This document shows positions 34,370 through 43,046 of a stretch of 64,000 bases of DNA, in pieces (the stretch's first letter is position 1; every line of letters begins with the position of its first letter). Source of the DNA: Nocardia testacea NBRC 100365 (lineage in GTDB: Bacteria; Actinomycetota; Actinomycetes; Mycobacteriales; Mycobacteriaceae); the NCBI RefSeq assembly GCF_000308775.1, contig NZ_BAGJ01000103.1, forward strand, positions 1 to 64,000, read 5' to 3'. Below the pieces are notes generated by a model. That model worked only from the letters and a program-made list of their open reading frames with translations, was not told the origin of the DNA and made no database searches. Made by a program: the position numbers and the translations under genes.

Positions 34370-35431
34370 TCAGGGCCGGGTCGCGGTACCGGTGACCTGG
34401 CCGGGCGCTCCGCTGAGGTCGCCGGCGAACAGCGCGCTGAGTTCGGCGAACTCGGCCGGGGTGGGCCGCCAGCGGGAGGCCGCGAGATTGTCGTCGAGCT
34501 GGTCCGGTTCGGTCACCCCGGCGATCACGCTGGATACCGAGTCGTGGGCGAGCAACCAGCCGAAGGCCAGCGCGGTCGGCGTGACCTCGCGGGCCCGGGC
34601 GAACTCGGCGTAACGTTGCAGCGCCTCCCACGGCGCGGCGTCTAGCAGATGTTTCTTGAGGTTGGTGATCTTGCGGCCGGCCGGTACGGCATCGCGCCGG
34701 TACTTTCCGGTGAGCAGTCCGTTCTGCAGCGGGAAGTACGGAAAGAAGCCCAGCCCGTAGGCGGCGAGCGCGGGGAGCAGTTCCTTGGCCGGCTCCCGCC
34801 ACAGCAGGTTGTACTCGTTGGTCGCCGAGATGAATCGGGTGTGCCCGTTGATCCGGGCGAGGTACTCGGCGTCGGCCACCTGCCAGCCCGCGAAATTCGA
34901 GGTGCCGAGGTAGCGGACCTTTCCCTCGCGCACCAGGTCGTCGAGGACCGAGAGGGTCTCCTCGATCGGGGTGACCGGGTCGGGCGTGTGGATCTGGTAG
35001 AGGTCGATCCAGTCGGTCCGCAGCCGGCGCAGCGACGCCTCCACCGCGAGCCGGATATAGCGGCGCGAACCGCACACTCCCCAATCGGGGCCGTTGAGTC
35101 CCGCGAGCCCGATACCGAACTTCGTACCGATGACGACCCGGTCGCGCCGGTTGCCCAGCGCCGTGCCCAGCATGGTTTCGCTCTGGCCCGGCCGGTCACC
35201 GTAGACATCGGCGACATCGAAATAGGTGATCCCGAGGTCCAGCGCCCGGCCGACGATACGATCGACCGCTTCCTGCGTATCGGCGATCATTCCGGTCCGG
35301 CCGAAGGTACTTGCCCCGATCCCGACCTCCGATACCACCAGCCCCGAACGGCCGACGCTGCGACAACCCTCCGGCAGCGCGCCGCGCACCGGTGCGCCGG
35401 GCAGGAAGGTACTGGTGACGGCTGTGGTCAT
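34370..35431 (-). CDS. aldo-keto reductase
   Basis: 353 residues from the ATG at 35431 (GGGAAAGAAG ahead); a GTG 15 bp earlier is possible. The barrel carries the catalytic tetrad: Asp and Tyr in YFDVADVYGDRPGQSE, Lys in VVIGTKFG, His in LYQIHTPDP. The LGTSNFAGWQVADAE and GFFPYFPLQNGLLTGKY parts place it in the AKR11/12-like bacterial group using NADPH. First gene of the leftward operon; it probably reduces an aldehyde or ketone released by the monooxygenases. Confidence 0.92.
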   Translation of the reverse strand: MTTAVTSTFLPGAPVRGALPEGCRSVGRSGLVVSEVGIGASTFGRTGMIADTQEAVDRIVGRALDLGITYFDVADVYGDRPGQSETMLGTALGNRRDRVVIGTKFGIGLAGLNGPDWGVCGSRRYIRLAVEASLRRLRTDWIDLYQIHTPDPVTPIEETLSVLDDLVREGKVRYLGTSNFAGWQVADAEYLARINGHTRFISATNEYNLLWREPAKELLPALAAYGLGFFPYFPLQNGLLTGKYRRDAVPAGRKITNLKKHLLDAAPWEALQRYAEFARAREVTPTALAFGWLLAHDSVSSVIAGVTEPDQLDDNLAASRWRPTPAEFAELSALFAGDLSGAPGQVTGTATRP

Positions 35432-35546
35432 GGTCTTCTTTCCCACGATCCGGAGCCCGGGCCCGGCGGCCCGAGGACTGGCCCGGAACTGACTTTTCGA
35501 ACACCGTCACGCTAGGAGTGCAGACAATCTCGAGCAACCCATCTCG

Positions 35547-35561
35547 TTCCACAAAGCGGAA
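35547..35561. promoter_or_regulatory. palindrome TTCC-N7-GGAA, copy 1
   Basis: TTCCACAAAGCGGAA, 116 bp upstream of the leftward operon's first ATG. It matches the form of many IclR-family operators and is repeated nearer the iclR gene. Confidence 0.6.
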
Positions 35562-35653
35562 TAGTTGACGGAGGCAGAATTTCGTGCTCACGCAGGTAGA
35601 AGCGCCACAAATCCGATTCGGCTCGCGTTCACCCCCTCGCGACAGCGGCTAGT

Positions 35654-35670
35654 ATTCCGGATATCGGAAT
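35654..35670. promoter_or_regulatory. palindrome TTCC-N7-GGAA, copy 2
   Basis: ATTCCGGATATCGGAAT, a 17-bp perfect palindrome 45 bp before the iclR GTG. TAGTATT just before it may be part of the iclR -10 region, so binding here would block iclR transcription. Confidence 0.65.
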
Positions 35671-35715
35671 CTGGGCCCCTCCCATTCCAGGGCGGCCGGC
35701 CGGAAAGGACACCAC

Positions 35716-36483
35716 GTGGCGGTCAATCAATCCGGGCTGCAGACGGTCTCCCGCGCACTCGCGGTACTGCGGTGTTTCCAAGGGGATTCCGAACTGGGCG
35801 TCACGGAGATAGCCCGGGCGCAGAACCTGCCGATGAGCACCACTCACCGGTTGCTGCAGGCGCTACTCGAATCCGAGTTCGTCGAACAGGACGAGCGGAC
35901 CGGCCGATACCGGCTCGGCGTCGCGCTGGCCGAGTACGGCCAGCTCTCCTATCGGCGGCACCTGGTCTACCTCGCCGAACCCCATATCGAGCAACTCGCC
36001 GCCGAAACCGGTACCGCCGTCTCGCTGGCGACCCGGCACGGCAGCGACGCAATCAATCTCGTATTCACCCGCTGGCGGGAAGCGCACGGCCACAACCTTT
36101 CCGAGGTCCGCTTCCCACTGCACGCCAGCGCGATCGGCAAGGCGTTGCTCGCCTGGTCGCCGGTGACCCGGGAGGAACTCGAAACGCTGCCCTATCATCA
36201 GGGCACCGACCGCACGGCCGCCGACGCGGAGTCACTCACCGCCGAGCTCGAGCTCGCCCGGAAAACCGGATACACGATCAACGACGAGCAGACCGAATGG
36301 GGCTACCGCATTATCGGGGTTCCGGTCCTGGACCGAGCCGGTCACGCGCGGTTCGCCCTCGGCATCCGGGGAACCACTCAGCTCATGATCCCCGAGCGGA
36401 TCCCGTTCCTCGCCGACCTCGCGCGCGTCACCGCCACCGCCATCGCCGCCACCCTGTTCCGGGACACGACACCGATCCGATGA
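35716..36483 (+). CDS. IclR-family regulator
   Basis: 255 residues, GTG start behind GGAAAGGA. The winged HTH (TVSRALAVLRCFQGDSELGV, then TEIARAQNLPMSTTHRLLQALLES) is at 8-60; the GAF-like effector domain follows with HASAIGKALLAWSP near 136-149 and the RIIGVPVLDRAGHARFALGIRG segment. Divergent from the aldo-keto reductase/monooxygenase/ABC operon, which it should control through the two TTCC-N7-GGAA sites. Ligand is probably a substrate or product of that pathway. Confidence 0.93.
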   Translation: MAVNQSGLQTVSRALAVLRCFQGDSELGVTEIARAQNLPMSTTHRLLQALLESEFVEQDERTGRYRLGVALAEYGQLSYRRHLVYLAEPHIEQLAAETGTAVSLATRHGSDAINLVFTRWREAHGHNLSEVRFPLHASAIGKALLAWSPVTREELETLPYHQGTDRTAADAESLTAELELARKTGYTINDEQTEWGYRIIGVPVLDRAGHARFALGIRGTTQLMIPERIPFLADLARVTATAIAATLFRDTTPIR

Positions 36484-36614
36484 CCGGCCCCCTGGGCATC
36501 ACTATGGTTCGGTCCGGCCCATGGCCTCACGCGTGGGCTGTCCGGCCGCCGCCGACTGGACCAGCCCGAACCACCCGGGTGCCGTCGGGCAGGCACGGCG
36601 TCCGCCGCGGCTCC

Positions 36615-37226
36615 TCAGCCGACGATCAACGGCGCGATATAGGCGCGGGCGAATTCGGCGAGCCGCTCCTCGGATTCGAGGTCCAGCGCGCTGACGGGCT
36701 GCAGGATCAGGGAGTGGACCACCCGGCTCGCGATCTCGACCCGGGTCGTGAGATCGGGGATCTCGGGCAGCCCGCGCTGCCGCATCGCCTCGGCGAGGAG
36801 GGTGGTGGCCACACCGACGGCCATGGTGAAGAAGGGTCCACCCTCGGTGGTCACCTGGGGCAGCAACCGGCCGGGCTCGAGTGCCAGCACTCGCTTGATC
36901 ATGCCGTGGGTTCGCCAGCGTGTGATCACCGTGACGAACATATCGGTGACGATCGCCTCCGGCTCGGCGTGCCGCCCGGGTATGCCCTCGAGCTCGGCGA
37001 GCAGGGCACCCACCTCGCGGGCACTCACCGCGCGGACGAGATCGTCGCGGGACCCGATGCGCCGATAGATGGTGCCGCGGTCGACCTCCGCCTGCCGCGC
37101 GATATCGCCGATGGTCGTCTTCTTCACCCCGAATGTCTCGAACTGCACGCGCGCGGCATCGAGGATTCGGGTTTCGATTCCGTCGGCGGTGGACCGGTCT
37201 TGCGAGGTAGAGGCAGGGGCGGACAC
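36615..37226 (-). CDS. TetR-family repressor
   Basis: 203 residues, GTG start. The HTH is DAARVQFETFGVKKTTIGDI followed by ARQAEVDRGTIYRRIGSRDDLV. It is divergent from the seven-gene lipid operon, with several TTGC/GCAA-rich palindromes in the 97 bp between, so it most likely represses that operon. In mycobacteria the related mymA operon is instead driven by the AraC-type VirS, so control differs here. Confidence 0.9.
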   Translation of the reverse strand: MSAPASTSQDRSTADGIETRILDAARVQFETFGVKKTTIGDIARQAEVDRGTIYRRIGSRDDLVRAVSAREVGALLAELEGIPGRHAEPEAIVTDMFVTVITRWRTHGMIKRVLALEPGRLLPQVTTEGGPFFTMAVGVATTLLAEAMRQRGLPEIPDLTTRVEIASRVVHSLILQPVSALDLESEERLAEFARAYIAPLIVG

Positions 37227-37253
37227 AGGACCACGCTAGCAGCGATGCCCATT

Positions 37254-37310
37254 TCTGCAACAATCGAGAAGAATTTGTTGCGACAACATTGCAAGGCAAT
37301 CTGTTGCATT
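37254..37310. promoter_or_regulatory. cluster of overlapping palindromes, candidate TetR operator
   Basis: TGTTGCGACAACA (37276-37288) and ATTGCAAGGCAAT (37288-37300) are adjacent palindromes sharing one base. Outer half-sites CTGCAACA (37255-37262) and CTGTTGCA (37301-37308) are inverted to each other. All lie in the divergent space between tetR and the lipid operon. Confidence 0.65.
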
Positions 37311-37323
37311 GTACGGTCGACGT

Positions 37324-38205
37324 ATGGCTGACGACAGTGCCACCACGAGCACCTACCGGGAAGAAGCCCACGCGATCCATGCCCGCGATGTGAGCTTCGA
37401 CTTCTCGACGGTTCCCATGCACTACATCCCCGGAGAGGTGCTGGCGACCCACGTGACCAATGTGATGCACCTGGTCCTGCCGGAGGGCGAGCGGGCCATG
37501 GCAGCCTGCCTGGCCGAAGCGCTTCCCGCGATCGACGACGAACGCCTGCGCGAAGAGGTCACCGGGTTCATCGGCCAGGAGTCGATGCACGCCAGCAGCC
37601 ACGAGGGCGCCCGCAAACATCTACAGTCCATCGGGCTCGATGTCGACTCCTATATCGAGAAGATCTCCTGGCTGGTCGACCGGGTACTGGGCGAGCACGG
37701 CCTCAGCGGCCGCGCCGAAGAGGAATGGCTCAAGGAACGCCTGGGGCTGTTCGCGGGAATGGAACACTTCACCGCGGTGATCGGCGAATGGCTGCTCGAA
37801 TCGAAGGTGCTGGAGGAACTCGGCATGCACCCGACGATGCTCGATCTGGTGCGCTGGCACGGCGCGGAAGAGGTCGAACACCGCAGTGTGGTCTTCGACG
37901 CCTATATGCACGTCGACGGCGGGTACGCCCGGCGGGTACGCACGGGCCTGCTCGCCAGCGGGCTGCTGCTGCCGCTGTTCGTGATCTCCACCGCCTACCT
38001 GTACCGCAAGGATCCCAGCCCCGCCAAGGGACGGTTCTGGGGTCAGCAGTTCGTCAGCGCCACCCTGCGCGGCGTGATCCCCAGTTTCACCACGTTCTTC
38101 ACCGAGATGCCGCGATACCTGCGGCCGGGTTTCCATCCCTCCCAGCTCGGATCCATGGACAACGCCCTGCGCTATCTGGCGCACTCCCCCGCGGCGCGCT
38201 CATGA
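37324..38205 (+). CDS. PF10118-type predicted metal-dependent (diiron-like) protein
   Basis: 293 residues from the ATG at 37324. Family: predicted metal-dependent hydrolase PF10118. Helical segments carry E-x-x-H pairs like ferritin-fold diiron enzymes: QESMH (86-89), MEHF (Glu147/His148) and EEVEH (183-186), with further His at 43, 49 and 93. A hydrophobic stretch LLASGLLLPLFVISTAYLY near 209-227 may touch the membrane. The next gene, a ferredoxin-type reductase overlapping by ATGA, could feed electrons, which would suit an oxygenase or desaturase better than a hydrolase. That reading is inference. Confidence 0.75.
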   Translation: MADDSATTSTYREEAHAIHARDVSFDFSTVPMHYIPGEVLATHVTNVMHLVLPEGERAMAACLAEALPAIDDERLREEVTGFIGQESMHASSHEGARKHLQSIGLDVDSYIEKISWLVDRVLGEHGLSGRAEEEWLKERLGLFAGMEHFTAVIGEWLLESKVLEELGMHPTMLDLVRWHGAEEVEHRSVVFDAYMHVDGGYARRVRTGLLASGLLLPLFVISTAYLYRKDPSPAKGRFWGQQFVSATLRGVIPSFTTFFTEMPRYLRPGFHPSQLGSMDNALRYLAHSPAARS

Positions 38206-39230
38206 CCACCGCGCACCCCGCGCCCCCGAGTCTGCGGATGCTCGGCCTCGCGGTCGACGTGTACCGGAAGGTCTTCACCAATCCGGCGCTCTCGCCACCG
38301 AACCCCGTGCGCCGCAGTGGCTTCGACCTCGACGTCGGCGTGGAGGCGATCCGGGAGGAGGCCGCGGACGTGGTCTCGCTGGTCCTGGCCCGGGCAGACG
38401 GTCAGGAGTTGCCGTCGTGGCGGCCCGGCTCCCATATCGACGTCTTCCTGCCATCGGGGCGGCAACGCCAGTACTCGCTGTGCGGCGACCCGGCCGACCG
38501 CCACCATTACCGGATCGCGGTGCGCCGGATACCGGACGGCGGAGGTGGCTCGCTCGAGGTCCACGATCTGCGGCCCGGTGACACCCTGCGAATCCGCGGA
38601 CCGCGCAATGCGTTCACCTTCGTCGATTCCGCACCGTCCTATCTCTTCCTCGCCGCCGGTATCGGCATCACCCCCATTCTGCCGATGGCACAGGCGGCCG
38701 GGGACCGCGGACGACTGATCTATCTCGGCCGGTCGCGTGACACCATGCCGTTCCTCGGCGAACTGCCGGCCGGCACCGAGATCCGTCCCGACGACGAGGC
38801 GGGCCCACCCGATATCCCGGCGCTGCTGGCCACCGCGCGGCCCGGCGCCGCGGTGTACGTCTGCGGACCGCCGCCGGTCCTCGAGGCCGCCCAGCGGTCC
38901 CTGTTCGCGCTGAACCCGACCGGATCGCTGCACACCGAACGGTTCTCCGCGCCCCCGGTCCGCGACGGACGAGAATTCGACCTCACCCTGGCCAGGTCCG
39001 GGCACCACGTCCGGGTCGGCGCCACCGAAACCACGCTCGACGCCATCCGCCGGGTCCGGCCCGATGTCGTCTATTCCTGCCGCCAGGGTTTCTGCGGCAC
39101 CTGCAAGATCGGCGTCGCGGCCGGTGCCGTCGACCACCGTGACCGTCTGCTGAGCGACAGCGAACGCGCCGGCCACATGCTCACCTGCGTCTCCCGGTCG
39201 GCCGGCGGGCCGCTGGTACTCGATCTCTGA
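38202..39230 (+). CDS. ferredoxin-NAD(P) reductase with C-terminal [2Fe-2S] domain
   Basis: 342 residues. FAD-binding RQYSLCGDP at 89-97, NAD-binding AAGIGITPIL near 153-162 and VYVCGPPPVLEAA near 222-234, then a plant-type [2Fe-2S] domain with CRQGFCGTC near 293-301 and a fourth Cys in MLTCVS near 329. The order FMN/FAD-NAD-FeS is that of phthalate dioxygenase reductases. It passes electrons from NAD(P)H to an oxygenase. Start overlaps the diiron-like gene's stop (ATGA), so that protein is the best candidate partner; the SRPBCC protein is not a Rieske oxygenase. Confidence 0.9.
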   Translation: MTTAHPAPPSLRMLGLAVDVYRKVFTNPALSPPNPVRRSGFDLDVGVEAIREEAADVVSLVLARADGQELPSWRPGSHIDVFLPSGRQRQYSLCGDPADRHHYRIAVRRIPDGGGGSLEVHDLRPGDTLRIRGPRNAFTFVDSAPSYLFLAAGIGITPILPMAQAAGDRGRLIYLGRSRDTMPFLGELPAGTEIRPDDEAGPPDIPALLATARPGAAVYVCGPPPVLEAAQRSLFALNPTGSLHTERFSAPPVRDGREFDLTLARSGHHVRVGATETTLDAIRRVRPDVVYSCRQGFCGTCKIGVAAGAVDHRDRLLSDSERAGHMLTCVSRSAGGPLVLDL

Positions 39231-39251
39231 TCCCGAAAGGCCCTCAGCTCC

Positions 39252-39758
39252 ATGAGCGCACGATTCGCCCTGTCTCCGTCCGACGACGCCTTCCTGGACA
39301 CCGCCGCCCACCGCTACACCCATATCGTCGATATCCAGGCCCCCACGCAGCAGGTGTGGGACACGCTGGTCGCCGACGACGCGCTGGTGTCGTCGTCGCC
39401 GGTCGTCACCGCGGCGCGGTGGACCGCACCGCGGCCGTTCGGTGTCGGCACCACCCGCGATGTCACCCTCGGCGGCCTGGTCCGGCTGTCGGAACGTTTC
39501 TATCGCTGGGACGAGGGCTCCCGGATGACCTTCACCGTGGACGCCGCCTCGGTGCCCGGCCTGAAACGGTTCGCCGAGGACATCACCCTGCTGCCGCTGG
39601 CCACGGGCACCCGGATCATCTGGACCTTCGCCCTCGAGGGCAGCGCGGTGCTGCGTCCGCTGCTCGCCGCGGCGAGCCCGGTGAACCGACTGGTCACCAA
39701 GACCATCGCCACCGGCACCGGCCGCCGCGTCCGCACCGAGACGGTGGGGGCCCGATGA
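39252..39758 (+). CDS. SRPBCC-family (polyketide cyclase/lipid-transport-like) protein
   Basis: 168 residues with the helix-grip pattern: YTHIVDIQAPTQQVWDTLV at the start, a central FGVGTTRDVTLGGLVRLSERFYRWDEG sheet and a long C-terminal helix (LLAAASPVNRLVTKTIATGTG). Such proteins hold hydrophobic ligands. In this lipid operon it may carry or present a substrate to the adjacent monooxygenase, whose ATG overlaps its stop. Confidence 0.82.
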   Translation: MSARFALSPSDDAFLDTAAHRYTHIVDIQAPTQQVWDTLVADDALVSSSPVVTAARWTAPRPFGVGTTRDVTLGGLVRLSERFYRWDEGSRMTFTVDAASVPGLKRFAEDITLLPLATGTRIIWTFALEGSAVLRPLLAAASPVNRLVTKTIATGTGRRVRTETVGAR

Positions 39759-41221
39759 ACGACAGCACACCCGAACACCACAGCATCGTCGTGCTGGGCG
39801 CCGGATTCGGCGGAATCGGGCTGGCGATCAAATTGCGCGAGGCCGGTTTCGACGATCTGGTGCTGCTCGAACGCGCCGACGATCTCGGTGGCACCTGGCA
39901 GGCCAACACCTACCCGGGCTGCGCGTGTGATGTCCCGTCCCAGCTCTACAGCTACTCGTTCGCGCCCAACCCGGACTGGTCGCGCACCTACGGTAAGCAG
40001 CGCGAGATCCTGGAATACCTGCGCCGGGTCGCCACCGATCACGATGTGGTGCGCCATATCCGGCTGGGTACCGAGCTGACCGAGGCCCGCTGGGACGAGG
40101 CCGCCCACCTGTGGCGGATCCAGACCTCGCGCGGTGCGCTCACCGCCGATTTCTTCATCTCGGCCGCCGGAGTGTTCGCCGAGGCCAAGTATCCCGAGCT
40201 GCCCGGTCTCGACACCTTCGCGGGCACCGCGTTCCATTCGCTGCACTGGGATCACGCGCACGACCTCACCGGGGAACGGGTCGCGGTGATCGGCACCGGC
40301 GCCTCCGCGGTGCAGTTCGTTCCCGAGATCGCGCCACAGGTGGCCCGGCTGACGGTGTTCCAGCGGTCCGCGCCGTGGATCGTGCCGCGGATGGACCGCC
40401 CGACACTGGGGCTCGAGCGCGCCCTGCTTCGGCGTATACCGCTCGCGCAGAAGGCGATCCGCGGCACCTGGTACACCCTCATCGAAGGGTTCGGCCTGGT
40501 CGGGTTCGTCGACAATCGTTTCCGCCATCCCTACGAGATGCTGGGCCGGCTCCAGTTGCGGCGCCAGATCCGCGATCCGGAGCTGCGTCGCAAGGCCACC
40601 CCCGATTACATCATCGGCTGTAAACGCGCGATCTTCTCCGACGCCTATCTGCCGGCGCTGGACCGGGAGAACGTCGAGGTGGTCACCGACGGTATCGCCG
40701 AGGTGCGCCCGCACTCGATCCTGACCCGGGCCGGCGTGGAGATCCCGGTCGACACCATCATCTACGGCACCGGGTTCACCCCCATCCCGACCGCTTTCGA
40801 GCGCATCATCGGGCGCGACGACCTCTCGATCGCCGACCTGTACCACCGGCGGCCGCAGACCTATCTGGGCGCGGCGATGGCCGGTTTCCCGAACTTCTTC
40901 TGCACGCTCGGCCCCTTCGGCGCCGCCGGCAATCAATCCGCCATCTTCATGCTCGAATCGCAGATCGCCTATATCGTCGACGCGCTCGAGACCCTGCGCG
41001 CCCACGGCGCCCGCCGGGTGGAGGTGCGCCGGGAGACCCAGGACGCGTTCGTCGAGGAGATGGCCCAGCGCAGCGCGGACACGGTCTGGCTCACCGGCGG
41101 CTGCCAGAGCTACTACACCACTCCCGAGGGTGGCAATGCCGGTCTCTACCCGAACTGGAGTTTCGAATACCGGCGGCGCACCAGGCAGTTCGACGCCGAA
41201 TCCTACGAGGTGACCGCATGA
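39755..41221 (+). CDS. flavin-containing (Baeyer-Villiger type) monooxygenase, MymA-like position
   Basis: 488 residues. FAD motif GAGFGG at 17-22, Baeyer-Villiger fingerprint FAGTAFHSLHWD near 155-166, NADPH fold GTGASAVQFVPE near 181-192. Same family as the protein at 9673-11163 and as mycobacterial MymA (Rv3083), which lies with an SDR, a lipase and an acyl-CoA ligase as here. It should oxidise a long-chain or ring ketone or a heteroatom. Stop and start overlap with both neighbours (ATGA), giving strict co-expression. Confidence 0.92.
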   Translation: MNDSTPEHHSIVVLGAGFGGIGLAIKLREAGFDDLVLLERADDLGGTWQANTYPGCACDVPSQLYSYSFAPNPDWSRTYGKQREILEYLRRVATDHDVVRHIRLGTELTEARWDEAAHLWRIQTSRGALTADFFISAAGVFAEAKYPELPGLDTFAGTAFHSLHWDHAHDLTGERVAVIGTGASAVQFVPEIAPQVARLTVFQRSAPWIVPRMDRPTLGLERALLRRIPLAQKAIRGTWYTLIEGFGLVGFVDNRFRHPYEMLGRLQLRRQIRDPELRRKATPDYIIGCKRAIFSDAYLPALDRENVEVVTDGIAEVRPHSILTRAGVEIPVDTIIYGTGFTPIPTAFERIIGRDDLSIADLYHRRPQTYLGAAMAGFPNFFCTLGPFGAAGNQSAIFMLESQIAYIVDALETLRAHGARRVEVRRETQDAFVEEMAQRSADTVWLTGGCQSYYTTPEGGNAGLYPNWSFEYRRRTRQFDAESYEVTA

Positions 41222-42096
41222 GACCCACGCTTCCCGACCCGCTGGGCTGGCTCTCGCCCACCGCGACCTTCGATGTGAAGGGCAAGACGGTACTGGTCAC
41301 CGGTGCGGGCCAGGGCATCGGACTCGAACTGGTCACCATCCTGCACCGGCGCGGCGCGGTGGTGATCGTGGTCGATATCGACGAGGCGGCCGCTCAGCGC
41401 ACGGCGCGGGCGCTGGGTTCGAACGCGTACGGTTTCGCCGGCGATGTCGCGGACCGCGGCCGGATGGACGAGGTGATCGCCGAGGTCGCCGAGCGGTTCG
41501 GTGGCCTCGACGTAGTGGTCGCCAATGCCGGGGTCACCCCGGTGCCCGCGACCATCCGAAGCATGGACCCGGCGGATTTCGACCGGGTCATGAGCATCAA
41601 CCTCACCGGCGTGTTCAATACCGTGCATCCGGCGCTCGACCATATCGTGCGGTCCCGGGGACACGTGGTCGTCGTCTCCTCGTGCGCCGCTTTCGCGCCG
41701 GGTATGGGCGGCTCGCCCTATATGGTCAGCAAGGCCGCGGTCGAGCAGCTCGGCCGGGCGCTGCGGGTGGAACTCGGCGCCTCCGGCGCCACCGCCGGGA
41801 TCGCCTATTTCGGGGTCGTGGAGACCGCGATGACCCACGATATGCTCGACGCCGACGATCTGGGCCGCCGGATCAACGATCTGCTGCCCTGGCCGCTGAA
41901 TGTGCGTATCACCGCCGAACAGGCCGCCCGTACCATCGCCGACGGGATCGCGCGCCGCGCCGCGCGGACCATCGCGCCCAGCGGCTGGCAGCCCTACGCG
42001 CTGCTGCGCGGGGCGATCAACACCGTGCTCGACCGGCGGCTGGCCGCCGATGCCACCGTGCACGAACTGGTCCGCGCGATCGAGCGGCGCCGATGA
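41218..42096 (+). CDS. short-chain dehydrogenase/reductase, SadH-like position
   Basis: 292 residues. Cofactor motif TGAGQGIG near 29-36, ANAG near 103, catalytic Ser in VVVSSCAAF and YMVSK near 162-166. The extended C-terminus (ITAEQAARTIADGIARRAARTIAP) marks the larger SDR type seen in acyl-lipid loci such as SadH of the mycobacterial mymA operon. It probably interconverts an alcohol and the ketone used by the monooxygenase. Overlaps both neighbouring genes by four bases. Confidence 0.92.
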   Translation: MRPTLPDPLGWLSPTATFDVKGKTVLVTGAGQGIGLELVTILHRRGAVVIVVDIDEAAAQRTARALGSNAYGFAGDVADRGRMDEVIAEVAERFGGLDVVVANAGVTPVPATIRSMDPADFDRVMSINLTGVFNTVHPALDHIVRSRGHVVVVSSCAAFAPGMGGSPYMVSKAAVEQLGRALRVELGASGATAGIAYFGVVETAMTHDMLDADDLGRRINDLLPWPLNVRITAEQAARTIADGIARRAARTIAPSGWQPYALLRGAINTVLDRRLAADATVHELVRAIERRR

Positions 42097-43046
42097 GCGA
42101 ACCGGCGCGCGGATCGCTGCGGGCCCGGTACGTCCGGCAACTGTCCGCGCTCACCGCGCGCCGTCTGGCGCAGTTCACCCCGGTGAACACCTACACCCTG
42201 CCCGCCGCCCGCACGCTGATCGACCGGACGCTGCGCGCGGCCGCGCCCACGCCGCGTGGTACCGCGGTCGATCGGATCCGGTACGGCACGGTCGCCGGTG
42301 AATGGGTCCGTGGCCCGCGGGCGACCCGGACCGATGCCGCGATCCTCTACGTCCACGGCGGCGGTTTCGTCGCCGGCTCCGCTGCCGGGTACCGCGGGGT
42401 GGCGGCACGGCTGTCCACCGCGACCCGGCTGCCGGTGTTCACCCTCGATTACCGGCTCGCGCCCGAACATCCGTATCCGGCAGCGCCCCGGGACGTCGCC
42501 GCGGCCTTCCGGTGGTTGACGTCGCGCGGGCACCGCCCCGGCCGGATCGTGGTCGCGGGCGATTCGGCCGGCGGTTTCCTCGCCGCCGATTTCGCCATCT
42601 CCCACGCGCGCAACGGCTCCGCCCCGCCCGCGGGCCTGATTCTGTTCTCCCCGATGACGGATCTGAGTCTCGCGCTCGCCGCCGGCTTCCCGGGAGGGGC
42701 GGCCGAAGGGCTGCTCTCGCCGAGGTTGTCGCGCCGCGCGGTCGCGCATTTCACCCCGGCTCCCTACGATCTGCGGCCCGTGCGCGGCATGCCGCTACCC
42801 CCGGCCCTGATCCACACCAGCGATACCGAATTCTTCGGCGGCGACGGCGTCACCCTCGCCGAACGCTGGACCGGCGCCGGCGCCACCTGCGAACTTCGGG
42901 TGTGGCGCGACCAGATGCACGCATTCCAGGTGCTGCCCGCCCTGGTGCCCGAATCGCGCCTCGCCTACCGATCGGCGGCCCGCTTCGTCTCCTCGGTCCT
43001 CGATACCACCGCCGCCGCGGTCTTACCCCGAAAGGCCTCGCTGTGA
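42093..43046 (+). CDS. HSL-family esterase/lipase, LipR-like position
   Basis: 317 residues. Oxyanion motif HGGGF at 88-92, nucleophile GDSAGG at 156-161, acid Asp in IHTSDTEFF and base His in DQMHAFQVL, all in hormone-sensitive-lipase order. It is cytosolic by sequence. A Baeyer-Villiger enzyme yields an ester, which this protein could hydrolyse before the next enzyme activates the freed acid. It corresponds in place to LipR of the mymA locus. Confidence 0.92.
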   Translation: MSEPARGSLRARYVRQLSALTARRLAQFTPVNTYTLPAARTLIDRTLRAAAPTPRGTAVDRIRYGTVAGEWVRGPRATRTDAAILYVHGGGFVAGSAAGYRGVAARLSTATRLPVFTLDYRLAPEHPYPAAPRDVAAAFRWLTSRGHRPGRIVVAGDSAGGFLAADFAISHARNGSAPPAGLILFSPMTDLSLALAAGFPGGAAEGLLSPRLSRRAVAHFTPAPYDLRPVRGMPLPPALIHTSDTEFFGGDGVTLAERWTGAGATCELRVWRDQMHAFQVLPALVPESRLAYRSAARFVSSVLDTTAAAVLPRKASL

